Source of the DNA: Candidatus Saliniplasma halalkaliphilum | Lineage (GTDB): Archaea > Thermoplasmatota > Thermoplasmata > Halarchaeoplasmatales > Halarchaeoplasmataceae | Direction: 5' to 3' | DNA: 64,000 nt | Assembly: GCA_019594235.1 (NCBI GenBank) | Contig: JAFDTG010000001.1 | Coordinates: forward strand, 8,841-72,840 | Shown here: positions 1-7,741 of the stretch, piece by piece | Layout: the number at the start of each line of letters is the position of its first letter | How positions within the stretch are numbered: the stretch's first letter is position 1 | Notes under the pieces: generated by a model | The model's input: the letters and a program-made list of their open reading frames with translations, nothing else | Databases searched by the model: none | What the model was told of the DNA's origin: nothing | Translations under genes and position numbers: made by a program

Positions 1-357
1 CTGACCAAAGCGATGGCTCTGAAAGGTGCTGATTTCTTAGTTTGTATCTCTGCATCTCCTTCTATAAGTAAAAAGTTCTTCGAAACTGTTTTACCAGCTA
101 GAGCTATTGAAACTACGGCTTTCATATTCTACGCAAATCTACTAGGTAGAGAGGAAAATTTCACGTTCTGGGGCGGAGATAGAGTTATTTCACCGACTGG
201 TATGGAAGTCGCAAGGGGACCGATATATGAAGAAGACGTGTTGACAGTAGAAATTGACCTTGAAGACCTTGATAGAGCAAGAAAGGGGAGACCAGTTTTG
301 AATGATACCAGAGCCGAAGTAATGTATGGTTCAGCCGACTCAATATTTATCGATTAG
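1..357 (+). CDS. Nitrilase-superfamily amidohydrolase, C-terminal fragment
   Basis: This is the 3' part of a gene that enters from the left edge; the frame is open at base 1. The residues LTKAMALKGADFLVCISASPS match the segment that follows the catalytic Cys motif in carbon-nitrogen hydrolases (ICYD..FPE, then ALALKGAD). The later FWGGDRVISPTGMEVARGP resembles the G-S-.-.-.P.G strand of the same family. The catalytic Glu, Lys and Cys would lie outside the window, so activity cannot be judged. Substrate (amide, nitrile, carbamoyl or NAD-synthetase-like) cannot be told from the fragment. The gene converges on trkH, whose stop is 18 bases away. Confidence 0.75.
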   Translation: MTKAMALKGADFLVCISASPSISKKFFETVLPARAIETTAFIFYANLLGREENFTFWGGDRVISPTGMEVARGPIYEEDVLTVEIDLEDLDRARKGRPVLNDTRAEVMYGSADSIFID

Positions 358-375
358 AAATATCAAAAATCAAAT

Positions 376-1866
376 TTAAGGAATTCTGAAATCTATATTT
401 AAAAATCTACGTAAACTCTGCTTTTTGTAAAGAGAAGGATTGAAAAGAACAATAGCAGTAAATATCTCCAATCTACCTATCCACATAAAAAATGCCATAA
501 ATAATCTTCCCAATAGAGGAACATTTCTAAAAGAAGCATCTGATATGATCCCTAAACCAGGACCGATATTACCCAAACTACTTGCTGAAACAGCTATTCC
601 TGAAATTATATCTAAACCTAAACCTACCATTAGCAATGCTCCAAAAGAGAATATTAATAAATAAGCACCAAAAAATATTGCAACAGTCTCTAATGTTCTT
701 TCTTCGACAACTGTGTCACCCATACGTACAACCAATACTCTATTAGGATTAGCGAATTCTATGACTTTTCTTTTAATCAGCTTAAACATTAAAAGAATTC
801 TTAAAACTTTGATACCCCCGCTTGTAGATCCAGCTGAACCTCCTATGAACATAAAAAAAAGCAAAAATAACCTTAACAATTCAGGCCATTTATCAAAGTT
901 TTGAGTAGTATAACCCGTAGTCGTTAAAATGGATACCGTCTGGAAAATTAAGTCTCTAATTAAGATATTATGTTTAACCCCTATAAGAACTAGAATACTT
1001 GCTCCTATGAAGATGATAAACAGATAAGCTTTGAATTCTGAATCTGAAATTAATTTTTTAAATCTACCTTTAAAAACATGGTATTGTAAAGAGAAATTAA
1101 CACCCGCAATTATCATAAAAATTATGAAAATCCATTGAACAGTAGAAGAAAAATATGCTATACTATTCGAGTGTGTTGAGAAACCACCAGTTGGTATTGT
1201 AGTCAAAGAATGATAAATTGCATCATATACACTAACTTTAGCTCCAAGAAGTATAATAAACAATAATAAAGTAAAAAGACAATAAATATACCAAAGACTT
1301 TTTGCAGTTTCTTTAATTTTGGGTTTTATCCTTGTTATCGAAGGACCTGGTGCCTCTGCTTCAAGTAGGCTCAATCCTCCTCGGCTTAACTTAGATAAGA
1401 TTGCAACCGATAAAACGATCACTCCCATACCACCAAACCATTGCAGTAGTGCTCGCCATAATAAAATGCTTTTTGGATGAGATTCTAGAGGAAAGGATAA
1501 AACAGTTGCACCTGTTGTTGTTATACCAGCCATTGCTTCGAAAAATGCGTTTACGGGACATGAAAAGGTAAAAGTTAATAAAAAAGTTAAAGACGAAACT
1601 AAAGCCAAAATCAACCATGTAAAACTAACTAGGACTATTGCTTCATTATTATAAAAATTTTCAGATCTAGTAAAATGTTCCGCAGTATATCCTATTGTAA
1701 TAGTAAAAAACGCAAGGAATATGTAAACTAATGCATTATATGGCAGGAAATTAAATAGTATAGGCTTCTCCACATAATAAAAGGCTGGGATAACAGGAAT
1801 GAAAAAGGCTATACCAAATAATTTTAGTATCGATCCAAGATTCCCGACAACAATTTTCCATCTCAT
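376..1866 (-). CDS. trkH: Trk/Ktr-type potassium transporter membrane subunit TrkH
   Basis: A 496-residue integral membrane protein with about ten hydrophobic segments. The four P-loop-like repeats of the TrkH/KtrB family can be read: TTTGATVLS, TIPTGGFSTHS, TTTGYTTQNF and SLGNIGPG, each carrying the selectivity-filter glycine. The family moves K+ inward across the plasma membrane and usually works with a cytosolic TrkA/KtrA nucleotide-binding ring; no trkA is visible in the window. Length is normal for TrkH. It lies 251 bases downstream of the antiporter operon on the same strand, with its own AT-rich upstream region (a TATATAGG stretch some 40 bases before the ATG), so it is probably a separate unit serving related ion homeostasis. 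Confidence 0.93.
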   Translation of the reverse strand: MRWKIVVGNLGSILKLFGIAFFIPVIPAFYYVEKPILFNFLPYNALVYIFLAFFTITIGYTAEHFTRSENFYNNEAIVLVSFTWLILALVSSLTFLLTFTFSCPVNAFFEAMAGITTTGATVLSFPLESHPKSILLWRALLQWFGGMGVIVLSVAILSKLSRGGLSLLEAEAPGPSITRIKPKIKETAKSLWYIYCLFTLLLFIILLGAKVSVYDAIYHSLTTIPTGGFSTHSNSIAYFSSTVQWIFIIFMIIAGVNFSLQYHVFKGRFKKLISDSEFKAYLFIIFIGASILVLIGVKHNILIRDLIFQTVSILTTTGYTTQNFDKWPELLRLFLLFFMFIGGSAGSTSGGIKVLRILLMFKLIKRKVIEFANPNRVLVVRMGDTVVEERTLETVAIFFGAYLLIFSFGALLMVGLGLDIISGIAVSASSLGNIGPGLGIISDASFRNVPLLGRLFMAFFMWIGRLEIFTAIVLFNPSLYKKQSLRRFLNIDFRIP

Positions 1867-2117
1867 TTTTGATATATACTCCCGTTTTTTTGGCTTAATT
1901 AACCTATATAGCCTGATAATATCGAGAAATAATTAATTCCCTAACTCACCACAGCAATTATTAGTAATATATCAGTTTAAACCCCTATATTCTACACCAA
2001 AATCCACCAATGTATATATATAATTTATTAAATTCTAGTAAATATCCATATTAAAATAAGGATTTTGTTTGAAACAATATTAAGACGATGAAGCAGCTTT
2101 ATTTCAAGAACAGGGTT

Positions 2118-3767
2118 TTAATATAATAATAATAAAGCGACAACTATCCCCTGACCTATCAAAACGTATCTCACTCCATCTGTAAGACTAACTTCAGAGA
2201 TCACCCTTCTCACGTCTATATTTTTCACTTCTTCAAGTACTGGTCGGATCACATAGGCGATTGGTAACGTCAATAGAAGGGTCAGTCCTCCTTTGCTCCA
2301 TAATGTACTCAACTCTATATATGAACCTGTAAACAAATGACTACCACTCACAAGTATAGAGGTTCCAGGTCCTATGATATTGTTCATCCATATAGATGTT
2401 GTAGTTCCTATGAATATCGTCAAACCAGCTAAAATTATCAGAGGTTTCAACATGCTAACGGGAGCATCTAATTTTTCGCTTTCTCTACTTGCGTAATATA
2501 TTATCCTAAATACAGAAGCAGCTATTATGATATGTATTATTACAAATGGAATCAATATTAACGGTCTAGAAAAGACTGATTCGATCATAAAGGCCTTGCT
2601 GTAAAAACCATTTAAAGGTGGTATCCCTATGAGAGCAAGTAGTCCAATCAAAAAGGTAGATGCTAAGATAGGATGTCCATTTTTTAAAGATATCTTCCGG
2701 ATATCACCACTACCATACAAATATATAATGGCTCCCGCAGAGAGGAATAGAAGGGGTTTGAATATGGAATGATTGACCATATGGTACAAAGCAGAAGATA
2801 CAGATGAAGGAGTCCATAAACCCACACAAGCGGTAATAAGCCCTACTTGAGCTATAGTATGCCATGTCAAGATACGTTTGATATCCCAGTATTTGAATGT
2901 CATAAGGCTTCCTATAATACCGGTTATCAACCCAAAAAATATTACGATATTAAGTATAGCTGGAATGGCAAAGCCAACAGCTATGGTTCTGAACAACATA
3001 TAAAGGCCTACTTTTACTGTTAAACCGGCTAAAACAGCGGTGATAGGTGTAGGAGCTGAAACGTGGGCATCAGGAAGCCATGTATGAAATGGTACTAATC
3101 CACTTTTAACTCCAATCGTGACCATAAAGAATGAAAATATCAAAATCCTCGCAGGGACCGGAACTGTAGGCAGTGTTTCTCCAATCTCTTTCAAATCTAA
3201 GAAACCGACGTTGAAATATATCAAACCGATGCCTACGAGGAATAGGAATGTAGAAACGCTTCCAATTATCAGGTAATAAAAACTTGCCCTTAGTGATTCT
3301 TTAGTTTTAGTGTATGTCAACAGAACGTAAGTGGCAAGGACGGTCACCTCAAAAAACTCGTATCTCATTATAAGGTCTCCTGTTAAAAAAACACCGTAAA
3401 GACCCGTTGTCATAAAGAGAAATAAGAAATAATACTTATCACCGGTTGGCAGCATTTCTTTCGATTCGAGAGAATATATAAAAGTAGTTAGTGTAACTAT
3501 CCCGACTAACACAGACATCATCACCGATAGATTGTCCATCACCAAAACTATACCATATGGTATCTCCCAACCTCCTAATTCATAGTAAATCGGATCCGCT
3601 ATAGATCTAGGAGTGAAAGCAAGTAATAATATGACTGGTAAGGTGAGTGCTGCTAATGTAATGATATCTTTTAGTCTTTGAGACGGATTAAATTTTGAAA
3701 TCAGTTCAAGGATGATAGCCCCAGTGAGGGGAGCTATTATAATGATAATCGGAACATGCCTGATCAA
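2118..3767 (-). CDS. mrpD: Mrp/Mbh antiporter module subunit, MrpD/MbhH (NuoL/M/N-like)
   Basis: A 549-residue polytopic protein of the proton-conducting membrane transporter family (shared by MrpA/D, NuoL/M/N, MbhH). Diagnostic stretches include MRYEFFEVTVLATYVLLTY with the conserved membrane Glu, KSGLVPFHTWLPDAHVSAP with the Lys and PxHxWLPDAH motif, and the LTWHTIAQVG region. It is the only full antiporter-like subunit of the operon. The start is taken as a TTG overlapping the stop of mrpC in a TTGA junction. It is expected to exchange Na+ for H+, in a complex with the small subunits encoded upstream. MrpD rather than MrpA is chosen because the protein lacks the long C-terminal extension and follows mrpC. 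Confidence 0.93.
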   Translation of the reverse strand: MIRHVPIIIIIAPLTGAIILELISKFNPSQRLKDIITLAALTLPVILLLAFTPRSIADPIYYELGGWEIPYGIVLVMDNLSVMMSVLVGIVTLTTFIYSLESKEMLPTGDKYYFLFLFMTTGLYGVFLTGDLIMRYEFFEVTVLATYVLLTYTKTKESLRASFYYLIIGSVSTFLFLVGIGLIYFNVGFLDLKEIGETLPTVPVPARILIFSFFMVTIGVKSGLVPFHTWLPDAHVSAPTPITAVLAGLTVKVGLYMLFRTIAVGFAIPAILNIVIFFGLITGIIGSLMTFKYWDIKRILTWHTIAQVGLITACVGLWTPSSVSSALYHMVNHSIFKPLLFLSAGAIIYLYGSGDIRKISLKNGHPILASTFLIGLLALIGIPPLNGFYSKAFMIESVFSRPLILIPFVIIHIIIAASVFRIIYYASRESEKLDAPVSMLKPLIILAGLTIFIGTTTSIWMNNIIGPGTSILVSGSHLFTGSYIELSTLWSKGGLTLLLTLPIAYVIRPVLEEVKNIDVRRVISEVSLTDGVRYVLIGQGIVVALLLLY

Positions 3768-4096
3768 TTATAATCCTCCCACATTTCTCTTACATCAAGC
3801 GTATCAAATTCCCTATATAGATAAAGCACTAGAGCTAAACCTAGGGCCAAAGTTGCGAGGTTCACAACAATTCCGGTCAACATGAAAGTGTGTGGAAGTG
3901 GATCGACCATTTCTCCTTGATATCCGATTATAGGTACAGTTCCGCCTGGAACATATCCGATGGAAACAAAAAGAAGTATTATACCTGTATTTGCAACGTT
4001 AAGGGACATTAAAAGTTTGATAGCGTTCCTATTGTTGGTTAGTCCGTATAGTCCTATAAATAAAGTGATCAGTCCGACATGTATCCCATTCAGCAT
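3764..4096 (-). CDS. mrpC: Mrp/Mbh antiporter module subunit MrpC/MbhG (NuoK-like)
   Basis: A 110-residue, three-helix membrane protein of the NuoK/MnhC family, recognised by GLYGLTNNRNAIKLLMSLNVANTGIILLF and by VDPLPHTFMLTGIVVNLATLALGLAL, the typical MrpC sequence ending in an intramembrane LTGIVV-type helix. It overlaps mrpB by 7 bases and meets mrpD in a 4-base TTGA overlap, implying translational coupling and stoichiometric synthesis. Length matches the family (110-120 residues). Confidence 0.93.
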   Translation of the reverse strand: MLNGIHVGLITLFIGLYGLTNNRNAIKLLMSLNVANTGIILLFVSIGYVPGGTVPIIGYQGEMVDPLPHTFMLTGIVVNLATLALGLALVLYLYREFDTLDVREMWEDYN

Positions 4097-4488
4097 GGAT
4101 CGACCCCCTGCTCAAAAAAGAACACTGAAAGAACAACCACTCCAGCGAATACCTTTATTCCAACCACGATATCTAAAAAGACCAGAGATGTCATCCTGTA
4201 AGGAGTTAGATTCACGAAAAAACTTCCGCCTATCAATATTCCAAGGATACCAAAAAGCAGTATTAACGAAGTACCGATCGTGTCAAAAGATTCAACATGA
4301 TTGGTTAACTTTTTGACTTTTGTTCTTCCATGAGTTACAAGAACTAGTATAACACCTGAAGCGAGCACAACACCTCCCTGGAAACCTCCTCCTGGGGAAA
4401 CTGGACCAAAAAGCATCAGATATATGCCGTACATCAATATGAAAGGAGTCAAAGCACGTCCAAATGTTCTAACGATAATGGATTTTAT
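4090..4488 (-). CDS. mrpB: Mrp/Mbh antiporter module subunit MrpB/MbhF, probable ATA start
   Basis: The MrpB/MbhF family is clear from LTPFILMYGIYLMLFGPVSPGGGFQGG and the following hydrophobic helices. The first conventional start is a TTG at 4452, which would cut off the conserved N-terminal R-T-x-x-R-x-L-x-P-F segment. Reading upstream in frame gives ATA-KSIIVRTFGRALTPF, with a strong GGAGGTGAG ribosome binding site 5 bases before the ATA at 4488, and an ATAA overlap with the preceding stop. I therefore extend the gene to 4488 (132 residues), the family's normal length. The ATA start is inference from homology and RBS spacing; TTG at 4452 or an ATT at 4479 are alternatives. Confidence 0.85.
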   Translation of the reverse strand: MKSIIVRTFGRALTPFILMYGIYLMLFGPVSPGGGFQGGVVLASGVILVLVTHGRTKVKKLTNHVESFDTIGTSLILLFGILGILIGGSFFVNLTPYRMTSLVFLDIVVGIKVFAGVVVLSVFFFEQGVDPC

Positions 4489-4784
4489 GAGCCCTCACCT
4501 CCTTCATCTTTTGGTTTTATTATCTCTTTACCAAGTATGATAATTCCTGCGATAGCGATGTAAAGGACTAACAATTCACCGAAGGTGTCGTAACCTCTAA
4601 AATCAAAAAGTATGGCCTCCACTAGATTGATTGCTCCGGTTTCTTCATAATTTTCAAGATAAAATTCTGTAAGAGGAGAGTCGGATTTATCTTCATGGCC
4701 TAGATTCATACCAGTCAGGAACATAAGGCATATGAAAACTACTAAGAGTGCGGTAAATACCCTTTTAAAGACGTTTTCTTTCAT
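4485..4784 (-). CDS. Mbh-type antiporter subunit MbhE-like (MrpA C-terminal part/MnhB N-terminal domain)
   Basis: A 99-residue protein with an N-terminal and a C-terminal membrane helix. Its central ETGAINLVEAILFDFRGYDTFGE is the signature of the MbhE family (the C-terminal portion of MrpA in fused versions). In membrane-bound hydrogenases and Mrp antiporters this piece packs against the antiporter core. It overlaps the upstream gene by 20 bases and meets mrpB in an ATAA junction. It is followed by mrpB as in mbh operons. Exact symbol use differs between databases, so none is given. Confidence 0.88.
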   Translation of the reverse strand: MKENVFKRVFTALLVVFICLMFLTGMNLGHEDKSDSPLTEFYLENYEETGAINLVEAILFDFRGYDTFGELLVLYIAIAGIIILGKEIIKPKDEGGEGS

Positions 4785-5013
4785 ATCCGAACCTCTCTAA
4801 TTTTTTGATTATGGCTAGAAACAGGACTGTAGTAGCTCCCGTACTGACTATGGAGAATGCTAGAGCCACATCAGTTGCTCTATACAGATAAAGTAATAGA
4901 ATAAGGAATACTGACGCTAAAGCTAAAAATACGAGTGCTCTTATCAAGTCATCTTCCATGATTACAAGTATATTCGAAACTAGAAAGAGTACAAGAAATA
5001 ATTCAATTATCAT
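4765..5013 (-). CDS. Mbh-type antiporter subunit MbhD-like (DUF4040)
   Basis: An 82-residue three-helix membrane protein. ALVFLALASVFLILLLYLYRATDVALAFSIVSTGATTVLFLAIIKKLER matches DUF4040/MbhD, the domain that forms the C-terminal part of MrpA in bacteria. Longer in-frame starts exist up to 5109, but they run through the mrpG gene. The ATG at 5013 has GGAGG 9 bases upstream and overlaps the end of mrpG by 11 bases, so it is preferred. Together with the next gene it supplies, as separate polypeptides, the tail of MrpA. Confidence 0.88.
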   Translation of the reverse strand: MIIELFLVLFLVSNILVIMEDDLIRALVFLALASVFLILLLYLYRATDVALAFSIVSTGATTVLFLAIIKKLERFGYERKRL

Positions 5014-5353
5014 CCTCTTCATCCTCCTTCTTTTCTTCCGCTTTAACTTCGTGGAAAGGTATCTCGTCAGTAGCACCAGAATGAACATGCGCTGCTCTCG
5101 CGATTGCATGTGCTGTTATAGGACCAGTAAACAAAATGAAAACCATAATAAGAATGATCTTACCAGAGATTTCGGTGAAACCGCTTCGTATCAAAACGCC
5201 AGCAAGTAAAGCTATAGTACCACCAGTTCCGGCTTTTCCACTAGCATGCAATCTCATGTATATATCCGAAAATCTAAGAATTCCCAGGGCTGCGGTAAAC
5301 ATCATAACACAGCCGAGAGATATGAAAAATAATGAAATGATCTCGATGATCAT
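5003..5353 (-). CDS. mrpG: Mrp/Mbh antiporter module subunit MrpG/MbhC
   Basis: A 116-residue MnhG/PhaG family protein. The motif GILRFSDIYMRLHASGKAGTGG is diagnostic, followed by two hydrophobic helices and LFTGPITAHAIARAAHV, another family hallmark. An acidic/lysine-rich tail (about 20 residues) extends past the membrane part. The start ATG lies in an ATGA overlap with the stop of mrpF. Known role: small essential subunit of Na+/H+ antiporters and of the sodium module of membrane-bound hydrogenase. Confidence 0.94.
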   Translation of the reverse strand: MIIEIISLFFISLGCVMMFTAALGILRFSDIYMRLHASGKAGTGGTIALLAGVLIRSGFTEISGKIILIMVFILFTGPITAHAIARAAHVHSGATDEIPFHEVKAEEKKEDEEDDN

Positions 5354-5610
5354 ATAAATTCACCCCCTTCCAGGTATTTTACCAGAGCAATCGTACCCAC
5401 GAAATCAAGCATTACAAAAGATAAAGCTATATCTAGATACAAACCCAAATCCGTTTCTAGACTGATCAGTATTAGAATTATAGTGATGATCACACCAACT
5501 ACGTTCAAAGAAACTAACCTGTCATATATAGTCGGACCAAGGAATAATCGGTATGATGCAAGGATAGCGATGAATATCAATATAACTGATATTGCATAGT
5601 ACAAGCTCAA
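5350..5610 (-). CDS. mrpF: Mrp/Mbh antiporter module subunit MrpF/MbhB
   Basis: An 86-residue three-helix protein of the MnhF/PhaF family. The motif LFLGPTIYDRLVSLNVVG is the conserved G-P-x-x-x-D-R loop, and LSFVMLDFVGTIALVKYLEGGE the conserved C-terminus. It starts at a TTG inside a TTGA overlap with mrpE and ends in an ATGA overlap with mrpG, so its synthesis is probably coupled to both. Length is typical. Confidence 0.93.
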   Translation of the reverse strand: MSLYYAISVILIFIAILASYRLFLGPTIYDRLVSLNVVGVIITIILILISLETDLGLYLDIALSFVMLDFVGTIALVKYLEGGEFI

Positions 5611-6215
5611 GTGAACACCCCCTTAATCATGTTATCCCAGTTCAATATGGATTCTTTAATACTCTCGCTTAGGTTTTCTGCCTTTAAATAAGAATAGTGA
5701 ACATAAAGGTAATAGGTCTCATCTTCCTTTTCAACATCTATTACTAAAGTACCAGGTGTAAGTGTTATCAAAAGTGATATCAACGTTACTTCACTCTCAG
5801 ATGTCAGACTTACTTTAGTCCTTACTACCCTAGGTTCAACTTTCATGGTTATAGATTGGTAAATCAAGATTCCATTAGCAATTATTAATTTTAAACACAC
5901 ATCTAAGAAAAGAGCAAAGATGTTTTTTAAGGAGTTCAAATATTCTGACAAACGGCTCTTTTTTCTTTCTTCACCATGTATGACAAATTTATGAACGGTG
6001 AAAGTGACTAAACTGGCCCCGACTAAACCTGATGCTAAGGTATAAAGGGATATTTCACCGCCTCTGAATATATTGAATATTTCCCCAGTTAAAAGAAGCC
6101 AGAACAGAATTAAGAGTACATCTAAAAGGGCATAATGTCGATTGAGTGCATCCTCTTTCGAGATCCCATCATTCTTCATCTTACACCTGTCTGACAAATA
6201 CCTTCGAACATTCAT
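5607..6215 (-). CDS. mrpE: Mrp/Mbh antiporter module subunit MrpE/MbhA
   Basis: A 202-residue protein, first gene of the eight-gene operon. It has two or three N-terminal membrane helices and the MnhE/PhaE family C-terminus: TLTPGTLVIDVEKEDETYYLYVHYSYLK is close to the family consensus ITLTPGT...V......L.VH.L. A TTG three codons upstream is possible, but the ATG at 6215 sits about 20-25 bases after a TTTATAG box, which suggests a leaderless mRNA. Together mrpE,F,G, mbhD, mbhE, mrpB,C,D reproduce the mbhA-H order of archaeal membrane-bound hydrogenases. Confidence 0.9.
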   Translation of the reverse strand: MNVRRYLSDRCKMKNDGISKEDALNRHYALLDVLLILFWLLLTGEIFNIFRGGEISLYTLASGLVGASLVTFTVHKFVIHGEERKKSRLSEYLNSLKNIFALFLDVCLKLIIANGILIYQSITMKVEPRVVRTKVSLTSESEVTLISLLITLTPGTLVIDVEKEDETYYLYVHYSYLKAENLSESIKESILNWDNMIKGVFT

Positions 6216-6394
6216 TAAAAACAAACTCTATAAAATTATCGGTGAGAATGCCTAGAAAAAAACTGAACAATTGGAACGAAGTTTTCGCAATTTAAACTGA
6301 TTTGTTAAATCAAAACTAAAAAAGATATACAAAAAAAGGTTAAAGTTCACTATAAACCATAAAAAAATTTAAAACAGATTAAACTATACCTCAT

Positions 6395-6655
6395 ATGATA
6401 AACATGCTCGAAGAAGTATCAGAAATGATTGGAATTCAAGTATATACCAAAAATGGTATGTTCCTTGGCACAGTAAATAATGTCGTTATCGATATGGATG
6501 AAGCAGGCATCGATGGTCTGTTTGTGGGTGATACTAATCCGTTACTAGTAGAAGATTCTAAGAGTGTCAAAGTACCTTACCGCTGGGTGAGTTCTGTTGG
6601 AGATATAATCCTTCTAAGGTACTTCCCAAAAAGAGTATCGATTTCTAAAGATTGA
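6395..6655 (+). CDS. PRC-barrel domain protein
   Basis: An 86-residue PRC-barrel protein: GIQVYTKNGMFLGTVNNVVIDMDEAGIDGLFVGD is the domain core, and VKVPYRWVSSVGDIILLRYFP its end. Small stand-alone PRC-barrel proteins are common in Euryarchaeota; some (CdpB of haloarchaea) are now known to act with FtsZ in cell division, others are proposed RNA-processing adaptors. ftsZ is present in this window but not adjacent, so a division role is only a possibility. A TTTAAAA box lies about 25 bases before the ATG, consistent with leaderless transcription. It is divergent from the antiporter operon. Confidence 0.88.
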   Translation: MINMLEEVSEMIGIQVYTKNGMFLGTVNNVVIDMDEAGIDGLFVGDTNPLLVEDSKSVKVPYRWVSSVGDIILLRYFPKRVSISKD

Positions 6656-6676
6656 TTTACTTACTGGGGGATTTGA

Positions 6677-7183
6677 TTGTCACTATCTATACCAGAGTCC
6701 TGCTTCATATCTAAAAGTAGTACTATAATCGGAGATGTCGACTTAGGCGAGGGATGCAGTATATGGCCTAATGCAGTCCTAAGAGGAGATCAGAATTTTA
6801 TCAAGATCCAGGACGGGACGAATATCCAAGATTGTGCCGTAGTTCATGTCGATGAAGAACACCACACTATAATCGGTAAAGATGTCACCGTAGGACATGG
6901 AGCGATAGTTCACGGATGTGAAATCGGGGATGAAACTATTGTTGGTATGAATTCTACCGTTTTATCCGGTGCAGATGTTGGAAAGGTTTGTATTATAGGT
7001 GCAAATGCATTAGTGAGGGAAGATATGGTGATCCCAGATTATAGTATCGCAGTAGGTGTTCCCGCTAAAATAATTAAAGAAGGGGATGAGAACCTTAGAG
7101 AAAAAACCAAGGCTAACGCAGTGCATTATCACCATCTAAGGGACGAGCATAAAGAAGGGGTTTACGAATCTTATAAAGAATGA
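6677..7183 (+). CDS. Gamma-class carbonic anhydrase-like hexapeptide-repeat protein
   Basis: A 168-residue left-handed beta-helix protein. Hexapeptide repeats run through most of the chain (IIGDVDLGEGCSIWPNAVLRGD, TIIGKDVTVGHGAIVHGC, IVGMNSTVLSGADVG), then a C-terminal helix. The histidines of VHVDEEHH and GHGAIVHG occupy the places of the three zinc/iron ligands of gamma carbonic anhydrases (Cam/CamH/YrdA group), so metal binding is likely. CO2 hydration is inferred from the family; several CamH/YrdA members are weak or inactive. It starts at a TTG preceded by a G-rich stretch, 21 bases after the PRC-barrel gene, and probably shares its transcript. Confidence 0.88.
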   Translation: MSLSIPESCFISKSSTIIGDVDLGEGCSIWPNAVLRGDQNFIKIQDGTNIQDCAVVHVDEEHHTIIGKDVTVGHGAIVHGCEIGDETIVGMNSTVLSGADVGKVCIIGANALVREDMVIPDYSIAVGVPAKIIKEGDENLREKTKANAVHYHHLRDEHKEGVYESYKE

Positions 7184-7184
7184 G

Positions 7185-7706
7185 TTAGTACTCTATACCT
7201 TTTCTCGGACCTATTCCTTTTTCGAATGGATGTTTGATACATTTCATTTCAGTTACAAGTGAAGCTAATTCTAGGATCTCTTGAGGTGCGTTACGACCTG
7301 TTAGAACGATTTCGACGTCCTTATCACCATATTTCTTTAAAAAATCTATAAAATCTTCTAGGTTGAGTAATTCTAGATTTAAAACAACATTAATTTCATC
7401 AAGGATTAGGACATCCCAATCTTCCATCTCTATCGCCTCTATTGCCCTTTCAAAACCTTTCTTGACTTCTAATTTATCTTGTTCTTTTATTTTTTCATTT
7501 TTTATGAAGTCTGAAGTACCGTAGTTTTCGATTTGGATGTTAGGAGTGTTTTTTATGACCTTTCTTTCACCGGTTGATCTTCCTTTCATAAATTGAATGA
7601 TCAGAACTTTCATCCCTCTTCCTACTGCTCTAATAGCAAGACCTAATCCAGCACTTGTTTTACCTTTGCCATCTCCAGTATATACCTGAATTAACCCTTT
7701 ATCCAA
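7185..7706 (-). CDS. cobA: Cob(I)alamin (corrinoid) adenosyltransferase, CobA/BtuR type
   Basis: A 173-residue P-loop protein of the CobA/CobO/BtuR family, which transfers the adenosyl group of ATP to Co(I) of corrinoids in B12 salvage or synthesis. The N-terminal QVYTGDGKGKTSAGLGLAIRA contains the unusual family P-loop GDGKGKTS; LIIQFMKG, DVLILDEINVVLNLELL and VEIVLTGRNAPQEILELASLVTEM are further family blocks. It ends 1 base after the convergent carbonic anhydrase gene. No other cobalamin genes are visible nearby. Confidence 0.94.
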   Translation of the reverse strand: MDKGLIQVYTGDGKGKTSAGLGLAIRAVGRGMKVLIIQFMKGRSTGERKVIKNTPNIQIENYGTSDFIKNEKIKEQDKLEVKKGFERAIEAIEMEDWDVLILDEINVVLNLELLNLEDFIDFLKKYGDKDVEIVLTGRNAPQEILELASLVTEMKCIKHPFEKGIGPRKGIEY

Positions 7707-7741
7707 GTTCTCATCTCCTCATATATTCTAAATCAAATTAT

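Noticed and set aside
2118..6215. Complex I (nuo/fpo) operon
   Set aside because: The small subunits are MrpE, F, G and B type, which are not part of Nuo or Fpo; no NuoB, C, D, H or I homologues are present.
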